Positions 25,166-33,243 of a DNA stretch of 64,000 nucleotides are shown here, piece after piece (the stretch's first letter is position 1; the number at the start of each line of letters is the position of its first letter). Origin of the DNA: Bacillota bacterium (lineage in GTDB: Bacteria; Bacillota; Clostridia; Acetivibrionales; DTU013); the NCBI GenBank assembly GCA_023435745.1, contig JAEZMD010000018.1:310001-374000 (forward strand). The letters are read 5' to 3'. Below the pieces are notes generated by a model that saw only the letters and a program-made list of their open reading frames with translations, was not told where the DNA came from and made no database searches. The position numbers and the translations under genes were made by a program.

Positions 25166-26322
25166 GACAATACCTCCTTAACAAACTTATCTTTCTCGTT
25201 GATCCATGGGCTATGGCCGGAATGCTCAAACCACACAATCCCTTTGTCGGGAGCGTCTAAAATCCGTTCATATTCCTCGACCAATATCGTTGGCGCGTTC
25301 ATGTCGTGACGCCCCAAGAAAAAGTAGACAGGGCTCTCCAGCTTGGCATAATCTATTCTCAGATCGGTGGTATACAGCTGCTGATAAACATGGTTGAATG
25401 TATTGACGATGCCGCGAAAAAAGTTGATTTTATCTAGCAGGCCATATTCTGAGGAACCGATGTCACGAAAGGTGTTATAACCGGGATTGTGTATTTCGGG
25501 ATTTCCAGCCATATAAGAACTGAGGTAATTCAGGTATACTGCACTCTTCCAGGTGACGTCCTTGCCGTAATAGGGCGGCATGCCGTTTTTCTCAAGCTGT
25601 TCCATGATATCGTTGTTGCCTTTGGACTCTGCAATTTCCATCGCCGTCTTGTAATCAATCCGCTCAGTTTCAGCAAAATCCACCATCTGCCCCGTGCCAA
25701 TCAGAGCGTGATAGGACTGAGGATGTTTGTCAATGAGAAAAATCCCCAGGGCGCTGCCCCACGATTCACCAACCAAATAAATCTTCTCCTGCGAGAAGCG
25801 CTTCTTAAGGTATTCTGTCAGAGCGTGCCCGTCCTGAACATAGGTATCAACGGTGATGTTTGCAGTCTTTTCGGCATAATATGATTTGCCGGAACCGGGC
25901 TGATCCCATGTGACCACGACAAAATGCTTCTCCAATTCCGCTAGTTCATAGCGCACAGCCGCCAGTTGAGAACCGCCGGGACCGCCGGCTAAAAAGAGCA
26001 GCACAGGATTACTTTTGTCCCAACCTCGTATACTGATCCATTGAGTCCTGCCGTTGAGTTCAAGCTCGGTCAGTTCCGCAATGCTATTTTCGGCATCAAT
26101 GCGAGGAGTGGACGCAGTGATCTGTGTAGATGCGACAAATGCAACGTTTAAAAACAGTACCCAGACGAAGAACAACGCCGTATTTTTCAAACGCTTGATC
26201 TGTTTTGGATTCGCTTTGTTTTGTATCTGTGCAATGATACGATTCACTAACAGGAACAACATCTTTCCAAGTGCAATGAGCATCAAAACGATTAGAATAA
26301 TAAATATGATTACCTGACTCAT
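25147..26322 (-). CDS. Membrane-anchored alpha/beta hydrolase (proline-iminopeptidase-like)
   Basis: A 391-residue hydrolase. Two hydrophobic segments (residues ~3-25 and ~45-68) would anchor it in the membrane. The catalytic domain has the oxyanion HGGPG-like loop LAGGPGGS, the nucleophile elbow GESWGSA, an Asp in GRHDMNAP and the His in EHSGHSPW, a full triad. The closest general type is peptidase family S33. GGAGG lies eight bases upstream, and the start overlaps the methyltransferase stop by four bases. The substrate is unknown; peptides or esters in the envelope are possible. Confidence 0.85.
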   Translation of the reverse strand: MSQVIIFIILIVLMLIALGKMLFLLVNRIIAQIQNKANPKQIKRLKNTALFFVWVLFLNVAFVASTQITASTPRIDAENSIAELTELELNGRTQWISIRGWDKSNPVLLFLAGGPGGSQLAAVRYELAELEKHFVVVTWDQPGSGKSYYAEKTANITVDTYVQDGHALTEYLKKRFSQEKIYLVGESWGSALGIFLIDKHPQSYHALIGTGQMVDFAETERIDYKTAMEIAESKGNNDIMEQLEKNGMPPYYGKDVTWKSAVYLNYLSSYMAGNPEIHNPGYNTFRDIGSSEYGLLDKINFFRGIVNTFNHVYQQLYTTDLRIDYAKLESPVYFFLGRHDMNAPTILVEEYERILDAPDKGIVWFEHSGHSPWINEKDKFVKEVLSCFLEN

Positions 26323-26909
26323 GATAAAACCTCCATTGTTTTGTGAGTGAGTACATGCGAATAAATGTATACGCTTTCAAGGGCATTTCCTACCAGGGGC
26401 GCATCGGTTATGCGGCTGTCTTTGAGTACCAATCCGTTATGAGTTGCCAAGTGTTTGATTACGCTCAGCTTTTCTGCTTCGTTCAGCGGCTCGCGGAATA
26501 CGAATATACCGCCGGTTTTGAGCGACTTCGCAAGTGCGGGGACAACCCGCTCCAATTCGATTGCCGAAATTTCGTGCAGCACGAAGTGGCAGTACACTAC
26601 GTCAAAGCTGTTCCGGAGCAGCACAGTGGCTTCAGAGCGGAGATAGAATATATTATTATATCTCCGTAGTGTTTTGCGGCAGGCGTTCAACCGCCGTTCA
26701 GAAATGTCCAGACAGGTCAAATGCCCGCGGCTTAACCGCTTTGCTGTGTAATATGCGACCGCGCCCGAGCCGCAGCCAAAGTCCAGCACACGTTCTCCAT
26801 CGTATAGTGGCAGACGCTCAGCGAATGGCTTGTAGACCGACCTGCCATAAAGCAGAAATACAAGCTTTGACAGAAGCATTTCTAACCATGTCGGTTCATA
26901 CGCCATCAT
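26319..26909 (-). CDS. Class I SAM-dependent methyltransferase
   Basis: A 196-residue methyltransferase with motif I VLDFGCGSGAVAYY, an acidic residue after beta-2 (CLDISERRL) and the post-II block FDVVYCHFVLHEI. It lacks any substrate-specific domain. It overlaps the next gene by four bases (ATGA), so the two are coupled. The operon also encodes a response regulator and histidine kinase upstream. Confidence 0.85.
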   Translation of the reverse strand: MMAYEPTWLEMLLSKLVFLLYGRSVYKPFAERLPLYDGERVLDFGCGSGAVAYYTAKRLSRGHLTCLDISERRLNACRKTLRRYNNIFYLRSEATVLLRNSFDVVYCHFVLHEISAIELERVVPALAKSLKTGGIFVFREPLNEAEKLSVIKHLATHNGLVLKDSRITDAPLVGNALESVYIYSHVLTHKTMEVLS

Positions 26910-26982
26910 TTCTCACCTCACCAAAATGCAGACCATTTTTTTGTTTTTCCGCAAACCGGTCCCTTAATTCATTTAATCTCAT
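26896..26982 (-). CDS. Possible 28-codon leader ORF before the methyltransferase gene
   Basis: A short frame (MRLNELRDRFAEKQKNG and eleven more residues) starts at ATG 26982 with a weak GGAGTG upstream. It ends inside the start of the methyltransferase gene, overlapping it by 14 bases. It could be a translational leader or chance. Confidence 0.3.
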   Translation of the reverse strand: MRLNELRDRFAEKQKNGLHFGEVRNDGV

Positions 26983-27081
26983 AAGCAAAATCACTCCAAT
27001 AAAAAATCAGCTGTATTTAAGATCCATTACTATCATAGCAATCGAACCTGTCATACAGCTGAATCGAACCTTAAATCTACC

Positions 27082-28488
27082 TTAAATTGCGGGTAACGTA
27101 ATCCTAAAGGTACAGCCCCTGTCGCTTCCTGTGCACAGTGTTAAATCACCTCTGTGAGCCTCGGCTATTTTCTTCGCAATAGAAAGCCCCAGCCCACTGC
27201 CGCCGGTTTCGGAGCTGCGCGAATCGTCCGCACGGACAAAGGGCTTGAAAATGTTCGGTGTAAGATGAGCAGGAATCCCAATCCCATCATCGCTGAAATC
27301 AATCACCGCCCGGTTATCTTTCGCTTTCAGTCTTACGGTTACGGTTGTTCCCTTTGTATTATACCGCATTGTATTGCTTGCAAGATTTTGAATGAGCCGG
27401 CCAAAGCGTTCTGTGTCCAGCAGGACAAAAACACTTTCCTCAGGAATGTCGAATTCATATGCAAAGCCAGCGCGTTCCAGCTGCGGTACAAGCTCGCCGC
27501 AGAGCTGACGAAGGGCTTCGCAGAGATCTGTTCTAAGTGGCTTAAGGGAAAATTCGGGGCTGTCCATTTTTGAAAGCTCAAATAGCTCGTTAAGCAAGCG
27601 ATTCGCCCTTTGATTGTTTTGATTAATGATTTGAAGATATCGGCAGCGATCTCGATCATCTATGTCCGGCTTCTGGCAGAGTAACTCGGCGTAGCCCTGT
27701 ATACTTGACATGGGATTCTTGAGGTCGTGGGATATGTCCAGAATCAGCCGCCGCCTGTCCTCCTCCGATCTTTTGCGCAGAGATATCTCGTGCTCAATCC
27801 GGGCGGCCATGTCATTAAATGTGTTCTGTAACTCGGCAAACTCGTTTGTAAGGCGTAAATCCACCCGTGCGGAATAATCGCCCTCTCGAAGAAGTCTTGT
27901 GCCGTCACAGAGTTTTTTCAGGGGAGATGTGATTTGCGAGGCTGTGATTTTGGAATATATGATGATGAGAAGTGCGAACAGTAAGAGGTATGTTATAATC
28001 ACCGTTCCAAAAATGAACGCGGCTCTGCTGAAATCGCCTTTTGCGGCGTTGCTGTTGATAACGAGGGCAAAATCAAGCCGTATTGATGCGGGAAAGGTGA
28101 CGATGAGCCAAAATTCGCCTTGCGTGTTATAAAGAACGTCATGATGGAATAGAGTTTTCTTACTCTTGCTCTGCACCAAAAAATCTGTAAATTCGGTGGC
28201 AGTTAACTGCTTTTGCGGTAATGCGTCTTCGCCTGCTGAGAGTACCACCCGGAATTCTTTGTCCACAATTTGCACGCTGCCGCCGGCCTCGACAATAGGA
28301 ACGGTGTCTATTTGCATATAATCATCCCGCATTATTTCGCTTGCGAGGTATTTGTCTTTGGCAAATACACCGGCTGCGATTTTACTTGCAAAGGAGAGCA
28401 GGGAAACTCCCATTACGGTAGCCAGCACCACCAAAAGAAAGACCACAATATAGTGAGTAAAGAATTGATCAGATATTTTTCTTCTCAT
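27082..28488 (-). CDS. Sensor histidine kinase
   Basis: A 468-residue kinase with two membrane helices (residues ~13-35 and ~158-178) flanking an extracellular sensor region of about 120 residues, then a HAMP domain, the H-box ISHDLKNP with phospho-accepting His254, and N, G1 and G2 boxes (NLASNTMRYN, DDGIGI, GGSGLGLSI). It would autophosphorylate and pass phosphate to the regulator encoded just upstream. ATG 28488 was chosen over 28494 because it is six bases after GGGTGA; it then overlaps the regulator gene by four bases. Confidence 0.93.
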   Translation of the reverse strand: MRRKISDQFFTHYIVVFLLVVLATVMGVSLLSFASKIAAGVFAKDKYLASEIMRDDYMQIDTVPIVEAGGSVQIVDKEFRVVLSAGEDALPQKQLTATEFTDFLVQSKSKKTLFHHDVLYNTQGEFWLIVTFPASIRLDFALVINSNAAKGDFSRAAFIFGTVIITYLLLFALLIIIYSKITASQITSPLKKLCDGTRLLREGDYSARVDLRLTNEFAELQNTFNDMAARIEHEISLRKRSEEDRRRLILDISHDLKNPMSSIQGYAELLCQKPDIDDRDRCRYLQIINQNNQRANRLLNELFELSKMDSPEFSLKPLRTDLCEALRQLCGELVPQLERAGFAYEFDIPEESVFVLLDTERFGRLIQNLASNTMRYNTKGTTVTVRLKAKDNRAVIDFSDDGIGIPAHLTPNIFKPFVRADDSRSSETGGSGLGLSIAKKIAEAHRGDLTLCTGSDRGCTFRITLPAI

Positions 28489-29186
28489 TTGCATTCACCC
28501 GTGTAATGCAGCTTATAGCCAATGCCGCGAATGGTTTTGAGGTATTCCGGCTTCTGCGGATCGACCTCAATTCGGCTTCGGATGCGGCTGATGTGGACCA
28601 TCACAGTGTTGTCGTCATAATAGTATTCCTCGTCCCACACCGCACGGTATAGCTGTTGTTTCGTAAAAACCCGCTCCGGGTTTTCCATAAAATACAGAAG
28701 CAGCTTATATTCCTTTGCGCCAAGCTCAACTGGAACTCCGTCCTTAAAAGCGCAGCATTTGTCTTTGTCAATGGACAGGTTTCTATATATGATGCTTGTA
28801 GTGACGTTTCCCTTCGGCGAGAAATATTCGTTACTCCGGCGCAGCTGTGCACCTACGCGGGCAATCAGCTCGGCAATTGAAAATGGCTTAGAGAGATAGT
28901 CATCCGCACCTAACCTCAGCCCCAAAACCTTATCCATATCGTCCGTTCTTGCAGTCAGAAATATGACGGGGATAGTGCTGTGTTCCCGTATTTTAATGAG
29001 CAGATTGAAGCCGTCCATAACCGGCATCATTACATCAAGGATTGCCAGATGAATGTTTTGTGACATTAGAATATCAAACGCTTCTTTCCCGTTTTGTGCT
29101 GTCAAAACGGTGTATCCGTTATCCTCAAGGCTTATTTTTATTAGGTTCCGGATGTCAATCTCGTCATCGGCGATTAGAATTGTCAT
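28485..29186 (-). CDS. OmpR-family response regulator
   Basis: A 233-residue regulator. The receiver domain (residues 1-115) has the acidic pair DDE at 7-9, phospho-acceptor Asp51, Thr in FLTART and Lys in LSKPF. The C-terminal winged helix (residues ~130-230) carries the recognition block TVMVHISRIRSRIE. It heads an operon with the kinase, a methyltransferase, two hydrolases and a lipoprotein. The layout recalls systems responding to envelope-acting compounds, but no specific signal can be assigned. GGAGG lies before the ATG. Confidence 0.94.
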   Translation of the reverse strand: MTILIADDEIDIRNLIKISLEDNGYTVLTAQNGKEAFDILMSQNIHLAILDVMMPVMDGFNLLIKIREHSTIPVIFLTARTDDMDKVLGLRLGADDYLSKPFSIAELIARVGAQLRRSNEYFSPKGNVTTSIIYRNLSIDKDKCCAFKDGVPVELGAKEYKLLLYFMENPERVFTKQQLYRAVWDEEYYYDDNTVMVHISRIRSRIEVDPQKPEYLKTIRGIGYKLHYTGECK

Positions 29187-29407
29187 ACATTTTTACTCCT
29201 CCCTGATGCATTTTATTCGTTTATCCTTAACAGAACGCAGCCGACCTTTTCAAGGTGTGAGATGAACAGCTCTTCGACGTAAATAACCACTTTAATTGTA
29301 TTGAAGGCAGAGGTTTCTTTCAAGCGAAAATTTGCGGATTTTGAAGAAAATTCATCATGAATACCGTATGATATAAGTGTTAAATCTAGTTTTGAGGAGA
29401 GGAATCT

Positions 29408-30352
29408 ATGGATAACAATAGTTTACTAGAGTTAAAAAATAAACTGGCTGCCCTGCCGGTACTGAAGGAACGTTTGAAAAAGCTGGATGCACGAATCGGT
29501 GAGGCCGACCGGGAGGTCAGTTTGCTGCTTCAAAAATATGAGAAGGAATCGCTTGACGCGGAGCAAATACAAAAGAATTCACTTTCAGCGACGATATTGA
29601 AACTGATCGGTAAATATGAGGACAGGGTGGATAAGGAATCCCGTGAAATGTTTCATGCAAAAACTGAATATGACGCCGCCGTCAACAGGCTCAAAGAACT
29701 TAAGCATGAGCGGGAAGAAATGAGACTAAGGCATTCAGACCTGTCCGGGGATAAACGGATATATGAGGAAGAACTGAAAAGACGGGAGGAACAAATTAAA
29801 AGCAGGTTCACAGATGAGGTTTCTCTGAAATACAGTAAATTAGAAGAAGAACTCAATGGTATGCGCAGTCAGCTTGCAGAGACGGAAGAAGCACTTAGGG
29901 CGGCGAGAAGAACACTCGGCACGGCCAAAAATGCAATGGAGCAGTTGGACGATGCAGAGAGCTGGGCGACTTATGATATTTGGCTTAGCAAGGGGATATT
30001 CAGCCATATGGCAAAATATGACCGTATCGATAGTGCCGAGGAGCAGTTTCACAGACTGGCTTCTCAGATTACTGATTTGAAGAAGGAACTGAAGGATATC
30101 AACCTGACCGCTGATTTTTCCCTGTCGAGCATTGATTCCACCACAAGGGCGATCGACTTCTGGTTTGATAATATATTTACGGATATGGCAGTCCGCGACC
30201 AGATTCGCGATAATCAGGATCAGCTCAGAAGTATTTATGGTAAAATTAATCGTGTAATTGATAAGCTCGAGAGCATCAAATCGGATATCAACCGACAGAT
30301 ACGGGAAACTGAAAAAGGGAAAAATGATCTGATCATTTCATATGAAGGATGA
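29408..30352 (+). CDS. Coiled-coil protein of unknown function
   Basis: A 314-residue, highly charged, nearly all-helical protein without signal peptide or membrane segments. Heptads run through residues ~5-175 and ~205-310, broken by a more hydrophobic block (SWATYDIWLSKGIFSHMAKYD) written here in part. I recognise no family. A GAGGAG site lies seven bases before the ATG. It is followed by a HAD phosphatase and an ArsC-like protein in the same direction. A structural or scaffold role is only a guess. Confidence 0.8.
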   Translation: MDNNSLLELKNKLAALPVLKERLKKLDARIGEADREVSLLLQKYEKESLDAEQIQKNSLSATILKLIGKYEDRVDKESREMFHAKTEYDAAVNRLKELKHEREEMRLRHSDLSGDKRIYEEELKRREEQIKSRFTDEVSLKYSKLEEELNGMRSQLAETEEALRAARRTLGTAKNAMEQLDDAESWATYDIWLSKGIFSHMAKYDRIDSAEEQFHRLASQITDLKKELKDINLTADFSLSSIDSTTRAIDFWFDNIFTDMAVRDQIRDNQDQLRSIYGKINRVIDKLESIKSDINRQIRETEKGKNDLIISYEG

Positions 30353-30400
30353 CGGTTGAGTGCGCATGAGCTTGCAAATGGAAAAAGGAGCATAAGAAAA

Positions 30401-31090
30401 ATGCTGATGAAGGACAAAAAAATGCGGATGAAGAAAAAAACAGTGATTCTGTTTGATCTGGACGGAACCTTAACCGATCCTGGAGTGGGGATAACAAAAT
30501 CTGCAAATTACGCGCTGGAGTCTTTTGGTATACATACGGAGGATCTGAGTGAGCTATACAAATTCATTGGTCCTCCATTGATGGAATCATTCATGAAATA
30601 TTATGGTTTTGATGAGGCAAGGGCTCTTCTGGGTGTGGAAAAGTACAGGGAATATTTTAAAAATATCGGTATTTTTGAAAATGAGCTGATCCAGGGTATG
30701 GACGATTTACTTTGTCATTTGACGGATGCCGGTCGCCGACTGATTGTCGCAACCTCTAAGCCTAAAGTATTTGCAGACCAAATATTGGAGCATTTCAACC
30801 TGATACAGTATTTTGACCTGGTCTGTGGCAGCGAACTGGACGGGACGCGGGTCAATAAGGGAGAAGTGATCAGGTATGCATTGGACAATGCGGAAATAAT
30901 AGACCTGAGCAAGGCCGTCATGGTTGGTGACCGGAAGCATGATATTATTGGCGCAAAAGAGTCAGGCATAGATAGTATTGGTGTATTATTCGGTTATGGA
31001 AGCGATAAGGAGCTTCGCACGGCAGGAGCGACACTGATTGTTGAAACGGTAGCAGAATTGGAGAATGCGCTTCTGGAGGTGAGAATCTGA
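30401..31090 (+). CDS. HAD-superfamily hydrolase (phosphoglycolate-phosphatase-like)
   Basis: A 229-residue HAD phosphatase with motif I FDLDGTLTDP, motif II VATSKP, Lys in the cap-domain return and motif IV MVGDRKHDI. The small helical cap (C1 type) places it with Gph/PpaX-like phosphatases that remove phosphate from phosphoglycolate or pyrophosphate. ATG 30401 lies ten bases after AAAGGAG; ATG 30422 is a credible alternative. Confidence 0.87.
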   Translation: MLMKDKKMRMKKKTVILFDLDGTLTDPGVGITKSANYALESFGIHTEDLSELYKFIGPPLMESFMKYYGFDEARALLGVEKYREYFKNIGIFENELIQGMDDLLCHLTDAGRRLIVATSKPKVFADQILEHFNLIQYFDLVCGSELDGTRVNKGEVIRYALDNAEIIDLSKAVMVGDRKHDIIGAKESGIDSIGVLFGYGSDKELRTAGATLIVETVAELENALLEVRI

Positions 31091-31094
31091 GCTT

Positions 31095-31433
31095 ATGAAC
31101 ATACAGATATTTGGCGCAAGCAAGTGCTTTGATACAAAAAAGGCTGAACGTTATTTCAAGGAGCGAAAAATAAAATACCAATATGTAGATATTCGAAAAT
31201 ACGGGCTGAGCAAAGGAGAGTTTGAATCAGTCCGTACAGCAGTTGGTCTGAGGGATATGATTGATACTACTACAGCAGAGTATAAAACACTGAACATGCA
31301 AAATCTTGGAGTGGGAAACGTAGCCGCGGAGGTGTTGTTCAAAAATCCGAAGCTATACAATACTCCAGTGGTCAGAAACGGAAGGAAGGCTACGATAGGG
31401 TATCAACCAGATATATGGAAGGATTGGGAATAA
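31095..31433 (+). CDS. ArsC/Spx-family thioredoxin-fold protein
   Basis: A 112-residue protein of the arsenate-reductase-related family, with CFDTKKAERYF at the start of helix 1 (Cys11) and the cis-Pro loop TPVVRNGRKATIGY near the C-terminus. A single Cys replaces the CXXC of Spx. The family includes arsenate reductases using glutaredoxin and Spx-like stress regulators; which applies cannot be told. It follows the HAD gene after four bases. Confidence 0.85.
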   Translation: MNIQIFGASKCFDTKKAERYFKERKIKYQYVDIRKYGLSKGEFESVRTAVGLRDMIDTTTAEYKTLNMQNLGVGNVAAEVLFKNPKLYNTPVVRNGRKATIGYQPDIWKDWE

Positions 31434-31582
31434 GGACACAGGTAACAATTTTCCGAAAGAAAGGTTTGACCTTTGGTAGTAGAACGGCAACCATCTTTAC
31501 CGGCAGGAACGAATAAATGCTCCGATACGTCTAATTCATGGAAAGACAACATTAAGGAAGACAAAATGATCGGAGGTCAATT

Positions 31583-32638
31583 ATGAGAAAACGGATTAGT
31601 ATTCTGTTGGTTACTATGCTGATACCTGTGGCATTAGCGGCATGTTCACAACAGGCAGATATAGGAAAAGAAGGTACAAAGCAGACAGTTAGGGATAATA
31701 TCGGAACAATGCAAAGCGATACAGTACAAAGCACGGTTGTGCCGGATGGTCCAACTGATACAACTGATACAACTGATGGGGGCAGTACGGATTCACCCGG
31801 AAATGATACAGTAGATAGTGGAGAACAGAACGACACTTCGGTTGGATCTGATTATGATAAGATTATGGCAGACACGGAAGTGAGCACCGCACAAATGTTG
31901 GCTTACATAAGAGAGAATAGCGGAAAGCTCTCTGACGAACAAGCTGTGAATTTAGTACTAAAGCTTGAACAACTGCAGATGGACGGCCTTTCGGCAATGA
32001 CGGACAGGTATTTCGATGTGGATCATAGTGAATTATTGGTTGATAATGTTTATGATTATGAAACAGGAGAAATTAACATAGACTCCATAAATAACGAGAG
32101 TTTTCGGGAGGTATTGGCTGATATCCAGAGAAATGGGTATAAAATAGAGACCGCCGAGGGTAGCTCCTTTCCTGTGATCGACTACAGTATATACGAAAAT
32201 TTTAGTTGGATGCTGCCTGAAGATCTGAAAAGCTATTTTTCTCTGATGGCTGTCGAATCCGGTAAAAAGCCTGCAAGCGACGGCGGTCTGGTCATTGGGT
32301 GGGATGATGTGCTCAACAGAGCGATTGCCCAGGAACAATTCATTTTGAAGTATGGTCATTCTCAGAAACTGAATGATGCAAAGAAACTGTATTGGAAATA
32401 CATCAATTTTATTTTTGATGGCAGCAGCTTACCAAATGCGGAGCATTTTGCTTATGATACAAAAACATTGGAACCGCGGTTAAAAGAGAGCCTGGTAAAA
32501 GCAGCCGCAAGAAATGGCGATTCGCCGCTTGAGAAAACGATCAGCGAGTATCTGGAGATATTGAAGAAAAACAAATATAAACTGACAGCTGAAGTTAAGC
32601 AGTTCAGGGAAAAAGCAGTTACTACTTTGAGCAAGTAA
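31583..32638 (+). CDS. Lipoprotein, unknown
   Basis: A 351-residue lipoprotein: signal and lipobox LAACSQQ (Cys21), then a Thr/Asp/Ser-rich linker (residues ~45-90), and a largely helical C-terminal domain I do not recognise (VIDYSIYENFSWMLPEDLKS). GGAGG lies seven bases before the ATG. It is likely anchored outside the cell. The 150 bases upstream hold no ORF. Confidence 0.78.
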   Translation: MRKRISILLVTMLIPVALAACSQQADIGKEGTKQTVRDNIGTMQSDTVQSTVVPDGPTDTTDTTDGGSTDSPGNDTVDSGEQNDTSVGSDYDKIMADTEVSTAQMLAYIRENSGKLSDEQAVNLVLKLEQLQMDGLSAMTDRYFDVDHSELLVDNVYDYETGEINIDSINNESFREVLADIQRNGYKIETAEGSSFPVIDYSIYENFSWMLPEDLKSYFSLMAVESGKKPASDGGLVIGWDDVLNRAIAQEQFILKYGHSQKLNDAKKLYWKYINFIFDGSSLPNAEHFAYDTKTLEPRLKESLVKAAARNGDSPLEKTISEYLEILKKNKYKLTAEVKQFREKAVTTLSK

Positions 32639-32690
32639 TTGAGCAGGAGCGCCTTGAGCATGTGATTGGGCAGGAACGCTTTGAGTAATT
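32635..32690 (+). repeat. Imperfect 27-bp tandem duplication
   Basis: Two neighbouring copies of a unit containing GAGCAGGAGCGCCTTGAG and GGGCAGGAACGCTTTGAG follow the lipoprotein stop. They look like a duplicated remnant of coding sequence. Confidence 0.55.
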
Positions 32691-32733
32691 AAGTAAGCTG
32701 AACCGATACGGTCTATGGACAAGGTTGATGGGG

Positions 32734-33162
32734 TTATTTTTTATTTATCAGGATCAATCCAACGATGCAAAATACTGACCCCAGCACTTTATTAAGATTA
32801 AATCCCTCTTTATAAAACAAAATCCCTATTGGAATCAGCATAAGGGCAAGAATAATATTTGCCACTAAGGATCCTACGCTGATATTCCATCCAGCCCGAT
32901 ATGCCATAAGGTAGCCGAATTCAAGCCCAACGATAGTTACACCAAGTAAAAAACTCGTCCAATTCACATCTTTGATTGACTGGAAAAATCCTTTATCCGT
33001 CTTGTAAAAATGAAATGCGATAAAAGATAACACAGCCGCTGTCAAATATGTAATCAATAATGCTGAAAAGGGGTTAACCTTCTGTGGTGCTGATTTTTGG
33101 CATATATTATATAAAACATTCGATGCCACGATTATAATAATTGAAAACACATACATAAACAT
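32734..33162 (-). CDS. EamA/DMT-like small membrane protein
   Basis: A 142-residue protein with four to five membrane helices, corresponding to one EamA half (GYLMAYRAGWNISVGSLVAN, IPIGILFYKEGFNLNKVLGS, VFCIVGLILINKK). Single-domain EamA proteins act as dimers and export metabolites or drugs. GAGGG lies seven bases before the ATG. Confidence 0.82.
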   Translation of the reverse strand: MFMYVFSIIIIVASNVLYNICQKSAPQKVNPFSALLITYLTAAVLSFIAFHFYKTDKGFFQSIKDVNWTSFLLGVTIVGLEFGYLMAYRAGWNISVGSLVANIILALMLIPIGILFYKEGFNLNKVLGSVFCIVGLILINKK

Positions 33163-33243
33163 TCATGAACCCTCAAGTCAGCGTATGATTATAATCAATT
33201 AATTTAACACATCGGTATTTTTGTGTCAAACATTTTATTACCA

